64,000 nucleotides of DNA from Versatilivorator sp963663845 (GTDB lineage Bacteria; Acidobacteriota; Terriglobia; Versatilivoradales; Versatilivoraceae), in assembly GCA_963663845.2 (NCBI GenBank), contig OY760650.2, positions 2,914,001 through 2,978,000 on the forward strand, read 5' to 3'. Each line of letters starts with the position of its first letter. Position 1 is the first letter of the stretch. Position numbers and translations under genes: made by a program. A model generated the notes under the pieces. That model worked only from the letters and a program-made list of their open reading frames with translations, was not told the origin of the DNA and did not search any database. Shown here piece after piece: positions 24,551 through 33,449 of this stretch.

Positions 24551-24719
24551 GGCGGCTCCTTTGAATTCTCCGGATGGATCGGGGGCGTCAGCCCCGGCGT
24601 TTGGGACCGTCCCCGGCGCGGTGGAAGTCTGGTTGAGGCGTAAGTCTACCACGGAAGAGGATACTGGCAGGAGGAGACCATTGGCTGACGCACGGAGGTC
24701 ATGCTGCTTTAAAAAAATG

Positions 24720-24780
24720 ACCCTCCTGACTACTCCGTATCCGGAGAGAGCACCCGTGGCGCTCTTGTCATCAGGAGGGT
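24720..24780 (-). terminator. Branched (three-way) terminator-like structure
   Basis: An outer 10-bp stem, ACCCTCCTGA (24720-24729) with TCAGGAGGGT (24771-24780), encloses two internal hairpins. These are CTCCG-TATC-CGGAG (24733-24746) and AGAGC...GCTCT (24747-24765). Read on the minus strand it is followed by CATTTTTTTAAAG, a seven-T run. It lies about 110 bases after the stop of the beta-barrel gene, so it can terminate the 30.1-24.9 kb operon. It also lies 170 bases before the MDR start and could be a leader element. Confidence 0.6.
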
Positions 24781-24890
24781 ACCTTTACTTGAATGCTACC
24801 ACGATTTTGGCTCAGCGCCGAAAGATTCCCCCCCATGTTCCCTTGCGTCCTTACCAGCGCCAAGTCCCCTGTAAATGTCCCTTTCTGCCT

Positions 24891-26096
24891 TCAGAAGTAA
24901 ATGCTCACCGAGAGGTAAGCAGTGGTGCCGAGGGCGCCGTACTCGGAGGCGGGCGGTCCCTCCGAGCCCGGGGAGACTTCGCCGAACCCCTTGAAAACAC
25001 CGCCGGTGACGGTGACTTCGTTGCTTGCCGAGTAGGAGAGGCTTGGGGCCAGCAGGGAACTGCTGTCGTTGAGGTTCCACAGCCAGAGCAGCGACAGGCT
25101 CCACAGGGGATGGAGTTGGTATTGGGCCTGGGCGGCGGCCTCGTCTCGCCCCAGCACCTGCAGCTCGCCCCGGGTGAAGGCCTCGGACTCCAGGACCGGG
25201 GAGGTTTCACCGGCGCCGGCGGCGCCCAAGCCGTCGTGCTGGTACTCGGCCACCAGGTAGAGGTCCCGGTTGGAGACGGTGAGGCGGCGGTCGACTCCCA
25301 CGGTTCCTCTGAGCACGGTTTCACCGCGGATCCTGCGCAGCGATGCCTCGCCGCGCAGCGCCACCGGACCCAGCGAGCCGGAAACGGCCCCGGCCGCGGC
25401 GGGTTCGTCGAAAAGGGCTCCGCCCCAACCCGAGAATTCCCAGTTCTTCCAGGTGGTCAGACCTCGCCCCAAGGCGGTGATCTCTCTGCCGGCGGCCGAC
25501 CGGCTTGGCCGAACCACCACCTCGACCCGGCTGAGGGGGCCCGGATGGAATTGAAGCCGGGCGGCGTCGACGCCGCCGCGGTAGGCGCGAAAGGGGTCGG
25601 CGGGATTGAAGGGGGAAAAGGGGTCGGCCGGGGTGAGAAAGAGCGTGGTTGCCCAGGAGACGGTTTGGCGCCCCAGTGTCAGGTCCAGATTCCCGGTGGG
25701 CGCCCAGCTCAGGTTGAGGCGATCGAAGCGGTGCTGCCAGCTCAGATGGTCCCTTTCCCAAAGGTTCCACTGGAGGTTCAGCCAAGGGACGGTTTCGGGA
25801 AGGCCGGCGATCGCCAGGGCCCGGGAAGTCGGTTGCCGGTTCAAGCCGAGGGTATGCTCGTAAGCGACCTCCAGGGAAAGGGGGCCCCAGCGAGGCTCGC
25901 TCATCAGCCGGAAGCGGTTGAAGTCGCCGAAGAATCCGGCGCGGGATGGGGTCGCCCGGCTCCACAGGGGAAGGTTGTGGTAATAGCCCCGGATCAGGGG
26001 AGCCTGGGCCGCTGCCGGACCGGGATCTCCGTGGATTGCCCACAGGGCCAGGAGGAATGCCGCGGAAACTATTGTTCGCGCCGGGACTCTTGCCAT
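24891..26096 (-). CDS. Predicted outer-membrane beta-barrel protein
   Basis: A 401-residue exported protein. A signal peptide (residues 8-31, ending PAAAQA) precedes alternating amphipathic strands with many aromatic ends, and the last residue is Phe in 'TAYLSVSIYF', the BamA recognition pattern for outer-membrane barrels. It resembles porins in the DUF1302-like size range, but I cannot assign the family. It is the last gene of the LolA-FtsX-FtsX-LolD operon and overlaps the ATPase stop by 28 bases. Position suggests the outer-membrane partner of this export system. Confidence 0.72.
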   Translation of the reverse strand: MARVPARTIVSAAFLLALWAIHGDPGPAAAQAPLIRGYYHNLPLWSRATPSRAGFFGDFNRFRLMSEPRWGPLSLEVAYEHTLGLNRQPTSRALAIAGLPETVPWLNLQWNLWERDHLSWQHRFDRLNLSWAPTGNLDLTLGRQTVSWATTLFLTPADPFSPFNPADPFRAYRGGVDAARLQFHPGPLSRVEVVVRPSRSAAGREITALGRGLTTWKNWEFSGWGGALFDEPAAAGAVSGSLGPVALRGEASLRRIRGETVLRGTVGVDRRLTVSNRDLYLVAEYQHDGLGAAGAGETSPVLESEAFTRGELQVLGRDEAAAQAQYQLHPLWSLSLLWLWNLNDSSSLLAPSLSYSASNEVTVTGGVFKGFGEVSPGSEGPPASEYGALGTTAYLSVSIYF

Positions 26097-26779
26097 TGGT
26101 CGGAGACTATTTGACCGTCCACAAGGTGAATCAGGCGACGGGACCGTTCCATGAGCCGGGAGTCGTGGGTGGCGAAGATAAAGGTGGTTCCGAGGTCCCG
26201 GTTGAGTTCCTCCATCACCGTCAGCAGGATGTCGCTGGCTGCAGAGTCGAGATTAGCGGTGGGCTCGTCGGCCAGGACCAGGGCGGGTTCTCCCACCACT
26301 GCCCGGATGACGGCGACCCGCTGCTGCTGGCCCCCCGACAGCTTTCCGGGCCGGCGGTGCTCCAGTCCCGCCAGCCCGGTGCGCTGGAACAGTTCCCGGA
26401 CCCGCCGCTCTCGTTGGTCGCGTTCCATGCCGCGCAACAGCAACGGGAACTCGGCGTTCTCCAGGGCCGACAGGACCGGCAGCAGATTGTAGGACTGGAA
26501 GATGAAGCCCAGCTTCTCCAGGCGCATCCGGGCAAGCTCGCGACTGCCCATCCGGGTCAGTTCCAGTCCGTCCACCCACACCCGGCCGTCCGTGGGCCTG
26601 GTCAATCCCCCGATCAGGTTGAGCAGGGTGGTCTTGCCCGATCCCGAGGGGCCGGCCAGCACGACGAACTCTCCGGGCTGGATAGTGAGGGTGACGCCGC
26701 GTACGGCCCGCACCTCTTCCGCTTCCTGATGAAAGACCTTCCAGACTGCTTCGGTACGCAGGGCCGGGTTGCCCACCAT
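26069..26779 (-). CDS. LolD/MacB-type ABC transporter ATP-binding protein
   Basis: A 236-residue ATPase. Walker A 'AGPSGSGKTTLLN', Q-loop 'FIFQSYNLLPVLSALEN', signature 'LSGGQQQRVAVIRAVV' (Ile where most have A), Walker B 'ALVLADEPTANLDS' and H-loop 'IFATHDSRLM' are all present. The 'F..F.Q.fnLlp.lta.eN' wording is typical of the LolD/MacB/FtsE group, which powers mechanotransmission by FtsX-like permeases rather than substrate import. Ten bases separate it from the FtsX gene upstream. It should form the cytoplasmic motor of this operon. Confidence 0.93.
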   Translation of the reverse strand: MVGNPALRTEAVWKVFHQEAEEVRAVRGVTLTIQPGEFVVLAGPSGSGKTTLLNLIGGLTRPTDGRVWVDGLELTRMGSRELARMRLEKLGFIFQSYNLLPVLSALENAEFPLLLRGMERDQRERRVRELFQRTGLAGLEHRRPGKLSGGQQQRVAVIRAVVGEPALVLADEPTANLDSAASDILLTVMEELNRDLGTTFIFATHDSRLMERSRRLIHLVDGQIVSDQWQESRREQ

Positions 26780-26788
26780 CTCTCTCCT

Positions 26789-28066
26789 TCAGCGCTCGAA
26801 CTTCATGGTCTCGGCCACATCGATGCGCAGGGCTCTCAGGGCCGGGTAGAGGGAGGCCAGCATGCCTATGAGGAAAATGAACGACAGACCCTGCACCATC
26901 CGGGCTACCCGAAACCGGGGCACCACCACCGGTTCCATGACCACCCCGGAGAATGTCCACTCGTTGTTCATCATGGAGGACAGGTCGAGTCCCTCTCCCC
27001 AGAGAAACCAGGTGACCGACAGGCCCAGGGCAATGCCGATAGTTCCGCTGAGCACGGTCAGAAACAGCCCCTCCACCAGAACCAGGCTGGCCGATTGGCC
27101 GGGAGTGAGGCCCAGGGCCTGAAGCACGCCGAACTCCCTCCGCCGGTACATCACCGACATGAGCACCGTGTTGACGATTCCCAGGGCGATGATGCCGAAA
27201 AGGATTCCCTGAAAGAGGTAGTTGGAGAAGTCGTCGATCTTGACGGCGGCGTCCAGCTCCGGCAGGGATTCCCGCCAACTCAATACCTGCAGCTCTTCCG
27301 AACCCGGATGCTGCGACAGCCTCTGCCGTAACGAGCTCCGGGTCTGAGGCACCTGCTCGCTGTTGCCCAACAGCAGCCCAATAGAGGTGACATCGCCGCT
27401 GCAGCCCAGCCAGGCCCCGGCGGTGGATAGCGGAATATGCAGGAGCGAGCGGTCCACCTCGGGAATGCCCGTGCGAAAGGTCCCCACCACCCGAACCAAC
27501 TGGCCGGCGATCTCGCCGCCGGCATCCTGGGCAGTAAGCACGAACTTGGAGCCCAGCCGCAGGTCGAGAGCCTCGAGGAGCCCGATCCCCACAAAGGCAG
27601 CCAGCCTGTCGCCGGATTGGAGGTAGCGCCCCTGCCGCACTTTCTCGTCCAGCACGGAAAAGGCGGCCTCGACTACAGGGTCGACCCCCAGGATGCGAGC
27701 CGGTCGCGCGCCGGCTGCGGAGCTGGCCATGCCGGTCACGGCGAGCCGGGGGACCATGTCATTGATGTTCGCGGGGAAGCCGCCTTGGCGCAGGGCTTGC
27801 TCCACCAGGCCTCGGGATTCCGACGGTATCCTGTCCTTCAGGGCGCGGCTGTCCTGGAACCCGACCGACTGGACCGCAAGGTGTCCGTCGGCCATGCGCA
27901 CGGCCGAGTCGATCCATTGTTCGTGGGTTCCGTCCCCCAGGATCAGGCTGAATATCAACAGGGCGCCGCCGGCAATCATGGAGGCAGCCGTCAGCAGGCT
28001 GCGTCTGGCCTGTCTTCTCAGGTTGCGCAGGGCCAGTTTGGCGATGACGGCGGTCTTGGAGCTCAT
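26789..28066 (-). CDS. FtsX-like ABC permease (second of pair)
   Basis: A 425-residue permease. An N-terminal helix follows 'LALRNLRRQARRSLLTAASMIAGGALL', then comes a large periplasmic MacB_PCD-type domain (about residues 50-270) and three C-terminal helices with 'FGIIALGIVNTVLMSVMYRRREFGVLQALGLTPGQ', the FtsX signature. ATG at 28066 overlaps the upstream permease stop (ATGA). Two different permeases imply a LolC/LolE-like heterodimer with the downstream ATPase. Confidence 0.92.
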   Translation of the reverse strand: MSSKTAVIAKLALRNLRRQARRSLLTAASMIAGGALLIFSLILGDGTHEQWIDSAVRMADGHLAVQSVGFQDSRALKDRIPSESRGLVEQALRQGGFPANINDMVPRLAVTGMASSAAGARPARILGVDPVVEAAFSVLDEKVRQGRYLQSGDRLAAFVGIGLLEALDLRLGSKFVLTAQDAGGEIAGQLVRVVGTFRTGIPEVDRSLLHIPLSTAGAWLGCSGDVTSIGLLLGNSEQVPQTRSSLRQRLSQHPGSEELQVLSWRESLPELDAAVKIDDFSNYLFQGILFGIIALGIVNTVLMSVMYRRREFGVLQALGLTPGQSASLVLVEGLFLTVLSGTIGIALGLSVTWFLWGEGLDLSSMMNNEWTFSGVVMEPVVVPRFRVARMVQGLSFIFLIGMLASLYPALRALRIDVAETMKFER

Positions 28067-29322
28067 AGGCCGGAGAGTGTGTCCGCCGGTGGCATCCAGG
28101 CGGCCCGCGCCGCGGGGTAGAGACCGGCGGTCACCGCGGTCAGCAGCAACGCCAGGCCGGTCCACATGGACATGGGGAAGTTGTACTCGATCCTGAGCAC
28201 AGGACGTATCAGCGCTCCCAGCATGGTGAGATCGCCGTAGATCCAGCTCAGGTCGATCGGGTATTGGTGCCACCAGGCAATGAGCGGAAAGGTGACGGCC
28301 ACGCCCAGGACCAGGCTGATCCACCCCAGCGCCGTGGCTTCCGAAATCACCGTGAGCAGTATCTGGTGGGGTCGGGCTCCCAGTGCCAGCATCACCGAGA
28401 ACTCCCGCCGACGCTCGAAGGTGGACATGAGCATGGTGTTGGCGACGCCGAAAAGGGCGATGGCGAAGACGATGATGACCACGATCGAGTACCAGGAATC
28501 CATCAACAGGGCGTATTCCAGCATTTCGGGCCGCAGCCCGGTCCAGTCAAGGACGTGCAGTTCCACCCCCAGCGGCGCCAGGCCGGCGGCCAGCCGCCGG
28601 CCGGCTTCAGGAGCCAGCCAGGGATCGGTGGTGGAGAGGGCGATCTCGTGAATTCTTCCCGGATCGAGAGCCAGCAAACGTTGCAGCGACCGGATCGGGA
28701 CCAGGGCGAAGGCGCCGTCCAGTTCCGCCATTCCCGTCCGGTAGAGCCCGCATACACGAAAGATGTCGTTTCCCATGGAGCCGTCTGCCGCGGGCGCCAC
28801 CAGAATGACCTCGTCGCCGACCTGCAATTCCAGTCGCCGGGCCATCTCGGTCCCGATCAACAGTTCGTTGGCCGCCGGGTTGGGAGCCCGCCCTTGCGAC
28901 AGAGAACTCATGAGGCGGCTGACCCCGGACTCGCGATCGAGATCGATGCCCATCAGCATGCCGCCCCTGGTGGATTGTCCCGAGCTCAACAGGCCCGCGC
29001 CGTAGACGCGGGGAGCGGCCGCAACCACGGCGGGGTCGCGGACAACCGTCCGGATTACGGCCTCGAAGTCGGCTCCGGCACGGCCTCCGAGGGTTTCGTA
29101 GAGGCTGCGGTCGGGCCTGTAGCGGGGTGAGTGGATCTGTATCTGCCCTGTCATCAGGCCCGTGCCGTTTTCAATCATCTCCACCTTGAGTCCGTCGGCG
29201 AATCCGATCATGAAGATGACGGCAAAGTAGCCGGCCGCCAGTCCCAGGGCCGTGATGAAGGTGCGTCTCGGGTTGCGCCCGAGATTGCGCCAGCCGATCA
29301 GCCACCAGGAAGGAAGAGCCAT
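28063..29322 (-). CDS. FtsX-like ABC permease (first of pair)
   Basis: A 419-residue permease of the same topology as its neighbour. The N-terminus is 'WWLIGWRNLGRNPRRTFITALGLAAGYFAVIFMIG', followed by a periplasmic domain and a C-terminal block 'VIIVFAIALFGVANTMLMSTFERRREFSVMLALGARPHQI'. It starts six bases after the LolA-like gene and is coupled to the second permease by a four-base overlap. Family members of this type move lipoproteins, lipids or small molecules across the envelope without importing them. Confidence 0.92.
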   Translation of the reverse strand: MALPSWWLIGWRNLGRNPRRTFITALGLAAGYFAVIFMIGFADGLKVEMIENGTGLMTGQIQIHSPRYRPDRSLYETLGGRAGADFEAVIRTVVRDPAVVAAAPRVYGAGLLSSGQSTRGGMLMGIDLDRESGVSRLMSSLSQGRAPNPAANELLIGTEMARRLELQVGDEVILVAPAADGSMGNDIFRVCGLYRTGMAELDGAFALVPIRSLQRLLALDPGRIHEIALSTTDPWLAPEAGRRLAAGLAPLGVELHVLDWTGLRPEMLEYALLMDSWYSIVVIIVFAIALFGVANTMLMSTFERRREFSVMLALGARPHQILLTVISEATALGWISLVLGVAVTFPLIAWWHQYPIDLSWIYGDLTMLGALIRPVLRIEYNFPMSMWTGLALLLTAVTAGLYPAARAAWMPPADTLSGL

Positions 29323-29328
29323 GACCGC

Positions 29329-30123
29329 TTACCTCCCGCGACGGAGAGTCCGCAGGGAGAAGAAGGACTTGTCGATGCCAAGGTCGAATTGCAGCTCGGC
29401 GTAGCTCACGCTGGTCCGCTCGCCGGGCTTGTCGTGGGGTTGCATGTCCATGCGGGCCGGAACCAGGCGGCCTCCCATGCGCCGGAAATCGCTGAAGGTG
29501 AGGGTGCGGACCAGTTCGCCCTCTTCGTCGAAGTAGCGGGCACGCAAGGGCATGAAGTCCCGTTGACGGACCCGGTATTCGATCTTTCCCCAGACTACGG
29601 CGGCTTCCGGCCTGGGGGTCAGGGTAAATTCCCAGATCTTGACGGCGTCGCGGGTTCCGTCAAACGTGGTCTCGATCTCGTAATCCTCGACCAGGCGGCT
29701 CTCCTTGACCAGGTCGTCGTTGGTGAAGTGGGACCCCATCCAGGACCCCATCATCATGGAGGCGGGAATCTTGATGGTGCGGTCCACCTTGGGAAGGTAG
29801 TTCCAGATATCCCTGGAGGCCTTCAGCGTGCCTGTGCCGGCTTCCTTGGCGGGAGAGAGGACCCGGACCAGGGAGTAATCGGCGCCCAGGGACCAGACCT
29901 CCATGGTCAGGCTCCGTTCCCAGTGCCGGGTGGTCACCCTCATGGTGGCCACGCCCCGACTGGAGGCGCCTCTCAACACGCGGTCCACCCGGTCGATGAT
30001 CGCCCGAGGCGAATGCCGGTCGCCGGCCGTGAGCCCCGCCGACATCAGGGTGATTGCCAGCAACGGCAGTCCCAGAGTGCGGTGAATGCGCCTGTCACGC
30101 CTTCGGTTTTCCGTGCGCTGCAA
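29329..30123 (-). CDS. LolA-like outer-membrane lipoprotein-sorting protein
   Basis: A 264-residue periplasmic protein. The start is TTG at 30123, with GGAGG seven bases upstream; no ATG stands before the signal peptide (about residues 15-35, 'TLGLPLLAITLMSAGLTAG'). The body has 'RVDRVLRGASSRGVATMRV', 'DYSLVRVLSPAKEAGTGTLKASRDIWNYLPKVDRTIKIPASMMMGSWMGSHFTNDDLV', the recognisable core of the LolA-fold 'outer membrane lipoprotein-sorting' family that precedes FtsX pairs. It probably carries the exported molecule through the periplasm. First gene of the operon. Confidence 0.85.
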   Translation of the reverse strand: MQRTENRRRDRRIHRTLGLPLLAITLMSAGLTAGDRHSPRAIIDRVDRVLRGASSRGVATMRVTTRHWERSLTMEVWSLGADYSLVRVLSPAKEAGTGTLKASRDIWNYLPKVDRTIKIPASMMMGSWMGSHFTNDDLVKESRLVEDYEIETTFDGTRDAVKIWEFTLTPRPEAAVVWGKIEYRVRQRDFMPLRARYFDEEGELVRTLTFSDFRRMGGRLVPARMDMQPHDKPGERTSVSYAELQFDLGIDKSFFSLRTLRRGR

Positions 30124-30282
30124 CTCGTTTCCTCCCGATTCCCGGCCGGCCGCTCGCCACCTCGCCTGTAGCCGGCCGAAGCCACGCTCGGGCACTACTG
30201 TAACCTCTGATTGTAGAGAGGCGCAATGCTTCCCGGCCGCCAAGGGAGGAGCGGTACGAATTCCGAACCCGGAGAACATTAT

Positions 30283-30595
30283 TTGAAACAAACGCCTTGT
30301 GCCGGGTAGCAGGAAACCGGTTCCAAGCCACGCATGGGTCAATGGTTTATTCACATGGATGCACAGGATGCACAGGATTTTTCTGGAGACGGATGGCTTG
30401 CAGTCCTAAACATCCACGATTCCACTCGCGGTCATCGCCGGAGCCAGCCTCTCGTGCAACAGCGTCGGGTCCTGATTATCCTGTGCATCCAAGTTCAATA
30501 AATTAATGCGGTCCGGCAAGTCGGCGCGCGCCCCCTCGAGAAGCAAGAATGATGGGAGGAGGCGCCCACCCGGGAGCGCGGGCGTCCCGCCCGCA
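30283..30595. repeat. Composite modular intergenic element, copy 2 (incomplete)
   Basis: Modules in order are TGAAACAAACGCC with GGAAACCGGTTCC (30284-30324), GATGCACAGGATGCACAGG (30358-30376), the opposing CCTGATTATCCTGTGCATCC (30471-30490), and one REP-like unit (30572-30595). Remnants of the REP-pair interior (TTGCCGGTCGACCCGGGTG at about 30674) follow, but the closing REP arm is lost at the 3' end of the copA-type gene. No gene lies between 30124 and 30698. Confidence 0.8.
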
Positions 30596-30698
30596 TGCAC
30601 TCCCGTTGCGTGGCGCTCAGTTCCCTGCGATACGGCACCCGGCCACTCTGCAGAAACGGAGTCCTGGAGCCATTGCCGGTCGACCCGGGTGGGCTTCC

Positions 30699-33101
30699 TC
30701 ACAGCGGCAGGCGTCTGAGGCGCAGGGCGTTGGCGATGACCGACAGGGAGCTGAAGGTCATGGCGGCGGCGGCGATCATGGGGTTCAGCAACAGGCCGAA
30801 GAGGGGATAGAGGAGACCGGCGGCAACCGGAATGCCCAGCAGGTTGTAGACGAAGGCCAGGAACAGGTTCTGGCGGATGTTGCGCATGGTCAGCCGGCTC
30901 AGGCGAAAGGCTCGAACCAAACCTCCCAGGTCTCCTCCCACCAGGGTGATCCCCGCGCTCTCGATGGCCACGTCGGTGCCGCCTCCCATGGCGATGCCCA
31001 CTTGCGCCTGCGCCAGTGCGGGGGCGTCATTGATGCCGTCGCCGGCCATGGCCACCCGTTTGCCCTCCTCCTGCAGCCGTTTGACGATCGCTCCTTTCTC
31101 CCGGGGATCCACTTCGGCCACGACCTGGTCGATCCCCAACTCATAGGCCACTCTTTCGGCGGATTTTCGGTGGTCCCCGGTGACCACCAGGAGACGCAGC
31201 CCTGCACGCTGCAGCTCGTACAGGGCCTCCTTGGCGGAGCTCTTGACGGGGTCTTCCACCCCCAGCCATCCGGCCAATCGGCCCTCGGCGGCCACCAGCA
31301 CCACGGCCTGTCCCGACTCCCTCACGTTGTCCCGCCGGTGATGCGGCGCCCCCGTTTCGATTCCCAGTTCCTCCAGCATCCGTGAGTTGCCCACGACCAG
31401 GGGACGCCCTCGGACCCGCCCCCGAATTCCTCTCCCGGGAACGGCCTGGAATTCCTGGACGGGGGCCAGGTCCAATCCGCGGCTCCCGGCCGCCTCCAGG
31501 ATGGCGCCTGCCAGGGGGTGTTCGCTGGCTTGTTCCAGGCTGGCCACCGCCGACAGCATCTCCTCTTCACTCCAGCCCGGCAGGGCCACCAGCGTGCGCA
31601 GCCGGGGCTTGCCCTCGGTGAGAGTGCCCGTCTTGTCCAGCACCAGGGTGTCCACGCTGTCCAGGGCTTCCAGGGCCGCGGCATTCTTCACCAGCACGCC
31701 GGAGCCGGCTCCCCGTCCGGTCGCCACCATGATCGACATGGGTGTGGCCAGGCCAAGGGCGCAGGGGCAGGCGATAATCAACACGGCCACGGCATTGATC
31801 AGGCCGTAGGCCATGGCGGGCTGCGGCCCCAGCAAACTCCACACCACGAAGGTCAGCACGGCGACCAGGAGGACCGCGGGAACAAAGCGGGCAGAAACGG
31901 CGTCGGCGAAACGCTGGATGGGCGCGCGTGTCCTCTGGGCTTCGGCTACCAACCGAACGATCCGGGCCAGCAGGGTGTCCTGCCCCACCCGGGTGGCGCG
32001 CATGACGAAACTGCCGGTCTGATTCATGGTGCCGCCGGTCACCCGGTGGGCGGGAAGCTTCTGGACCGGCAGGGGCTCGCCGGTGACCATGGATTCATCC
32101 ACCGAGCTGGCGCCCTCCAGGACCACACCGTCCACCGGGATGCGCTCGCCGGGTCGCACCCGTAGCCGGGCATCCACGGCGACGAGATCCAGAGAGACCT
32201 CTTCCTCGGTTCCGTCTTCCCTCAATCGGTGCGCGGTTTCGGGAGCCAGCCTCAGGAGCGAGCGGATGGCGCCGCCGGTCCGCTGCCGGGCGCGAAGCTC
32301 CAGAACCTGTCCCAGCAGGACCAGGGTGGTGATGACGGCCGCCGCTTCGAAATATACGGGAACGGCTCCTTCAGAATCTCTGAATGCCTCCGGGAACAGG
32401 GAAGGGGCAAGGATGGCCGCCAGGCTGTAGAGGAAGCTGGTCGCTGTGCCCAGTCCTATCAGGGTAAACATGTTGGGGCTTAGGTGGAGCAGGGAAGACC
32501 ATCCCCGCTGCAGCAGCGGCCATCCGCCCCAGAGGACCACGGGCGTTGCCAGCAGGCATTGAATCCAGGCCGAGATCCCGGCCGGCCAGTGCGGCTGCTG
32601 CAAGCTGCCCCCAACCATCTCCGACATGGCCAGCAGGAAGATGGGGAGGGTCAGAACCAGGCTGATCCTGAAACGGCCTCTCATGTCGGACAGTTCCGGA
32701 TTGTCGGGCTCTTCCAGACTAACCGCTCGGGGTTCGAGAGCCATGCCGCAGAGGGGACAGGCTCCGGGTCGATCGGCCAGGACCTCGGGGTGCATGGGGC
32801 AGGTGTAGCTCGCCGGCTGTCGTTGGTCCTCCGATTCCGGTGTTCCGCTCCCGGAGGCTGGGACCGCAGGGGTCTCCCGGCTGCCGAGGTAACGATCGGG
32901 ATCGGCCTCGAATTCAGCCCGGCAGTGTGTGCGGCAAAAGTAGTAGGTCTGACCGCGATGGGCATGGGAATCGGCGGCGGTCTTGGGGTTGACCCACATG
33001 CCGCACACCGGGTCCCGCACGGTGTCGGAATCGGGTTGTGAGGAGCCATGGCCGTGCGGCTCGCCAGGGTCCGGAAGAATGTTGAATTTGGAAGGGTCCA
33101 T
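30699..33101 (-). CDS. copA: Copper-translocating P-type ATPase (CopA-like) with YHS and metal-binding N-terminus
   Basis: An 800-residue inner-membrane P1B-ATPase. The N-terminus carries a YHS-type domain ('DPVCGMWVNPKTAADSHAHRGQTYYFCRTHCRAEFEADPDRYL') and then a heavy-metal-binding block 'YTCPMHPEVLADRPGACPLCGMALEP' instead of HMA domains. The catalytic core has the TM metal motif CPCALGLATP (near residue 446), phosphorylation motif DKTGT (near 487), the HP motif 'SEHPLA' and 'GDGINDAPALAQA'. This layout exports Cu(I) (or Ag) to the periplasm. The gene is monocistronic; no copper chaperone or regulator is adjacent. Confidence 0.92.
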   Translation of the reverse strand: MDPSKFNILPDPGEPHGHGSSQPDSDTVRDPVCGMWVNPKTAADSHAHRGQTYYFCRTHCRAEFEADPDRYLGSRETPAVPASGSGTPESEDQRQPASYTCPMHPEVLADRPGACPLCGMALEPRAVSLEEPDNPELSDMRGRFRISLVLTLPIFLLAMSEMVGGSLQQPHWPAGISAWIQCLLATPVVLWGGWPLLQRGWSSLLHLSPNMFTLIGLGTATSFLYSLAAILAPSLFPEAFRDSEGAVPVYFEAAAVITTLVLLGQVLELRARQRTGGAIRSLLRLAPETAHRLREDGTEEEVSLDLVAVDARLRVRPGERIPVDGVVLEGASSVDESMVTGEPLPVQKLPAHRVTGGTMNQTGSFVMRATRVGQDTLLARIVRLVAEAQRTRAPIQRFADAVSARFVPAVLLVAVLTFVVWSLLGPQPAMAYGLINAVAVLIIACPCALGLATPMSIMVATGRGAGSGVLVKNAAALEALDSVDTLVLDKTGTLTEGKPRLRTLVALPGWSEEEMLSAVASLEQASEHPLAGAILEAAGSRGLDLAPVQEFQAVPGRGIRGRVRGRPLVVGNSRMLEELGIETGAPHHRRDNVRESGQAVVLVAAEGRLAGWLGVEDPVKSSAKEALYELQRAGLRLLVVTGDHRKSAERVAYELGIDQVVAEVDPREKGAIVKRLQEEGKRVAMAGDGINDAPALAQAQVGIAMGGGTDVAIESAGITLVGGDLGGLVRAFRLSRLTMRNIRQNLFLAFVYNLLGIPVAAGLLYPLFGLLLNPMIAAAAMTFSSLSVIANALRLRRLPL

Positions 33102-33186
33102 GGCGTGTCGCGCGTGGTGGCTTCCGGGGAGGGGTGGGTTGGGACCGGTTCTCCGTCGGGTGCGACTTGGTGAAAAAGCTGTTTAA

Positions 33187-33235
33187 CCACAAAAAGCACA
33201 AAAGGCACCATTTGTGTTTTTTGTGTCTTTTGTGG
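33187..33235. repeat. Imperfect palindrome of CACAAAA units
   Basis: CCACAAAAAGCACAAAAGGC on the left is mirrored by TTTTTTGTGTCTTTTGTGG on the right, giving an imperfect inverted repeat about 20 bp per arm. It sits in the 348-base divergent gap between the copper ATPase and the K+ channel gene. It could be a regulatory or structural palindrome; nothing else is evident in the gap. Confidence 0.6.
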
Positions 33236-33449
33236 CCATTCCTGGCAAATGCCCTGCTACCGCATTTTGCAAAGGGCTCACAAATATTCCGCTCGCTATT
33301 CTACACGCGCGCTCGGTTTTGCCGCTCTCTCGAAAACCGCTCCACGTTGGTGGCGCCTCGGGTCTGTTGATTGAATCAGTTGGAACTATGTTATTGTTCC
33401 GTCGAGTTGGCTGGTCCTGAGAGCTGCCGGGTCGATCAAGGAGTCCCTG

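Noticed and set aside
24720..24780. Known riboswitch or tRNA
   Set aside because: The branched structure does not match any aptamer or tRNA layout I can recall; kept only as a terminator-like structure.
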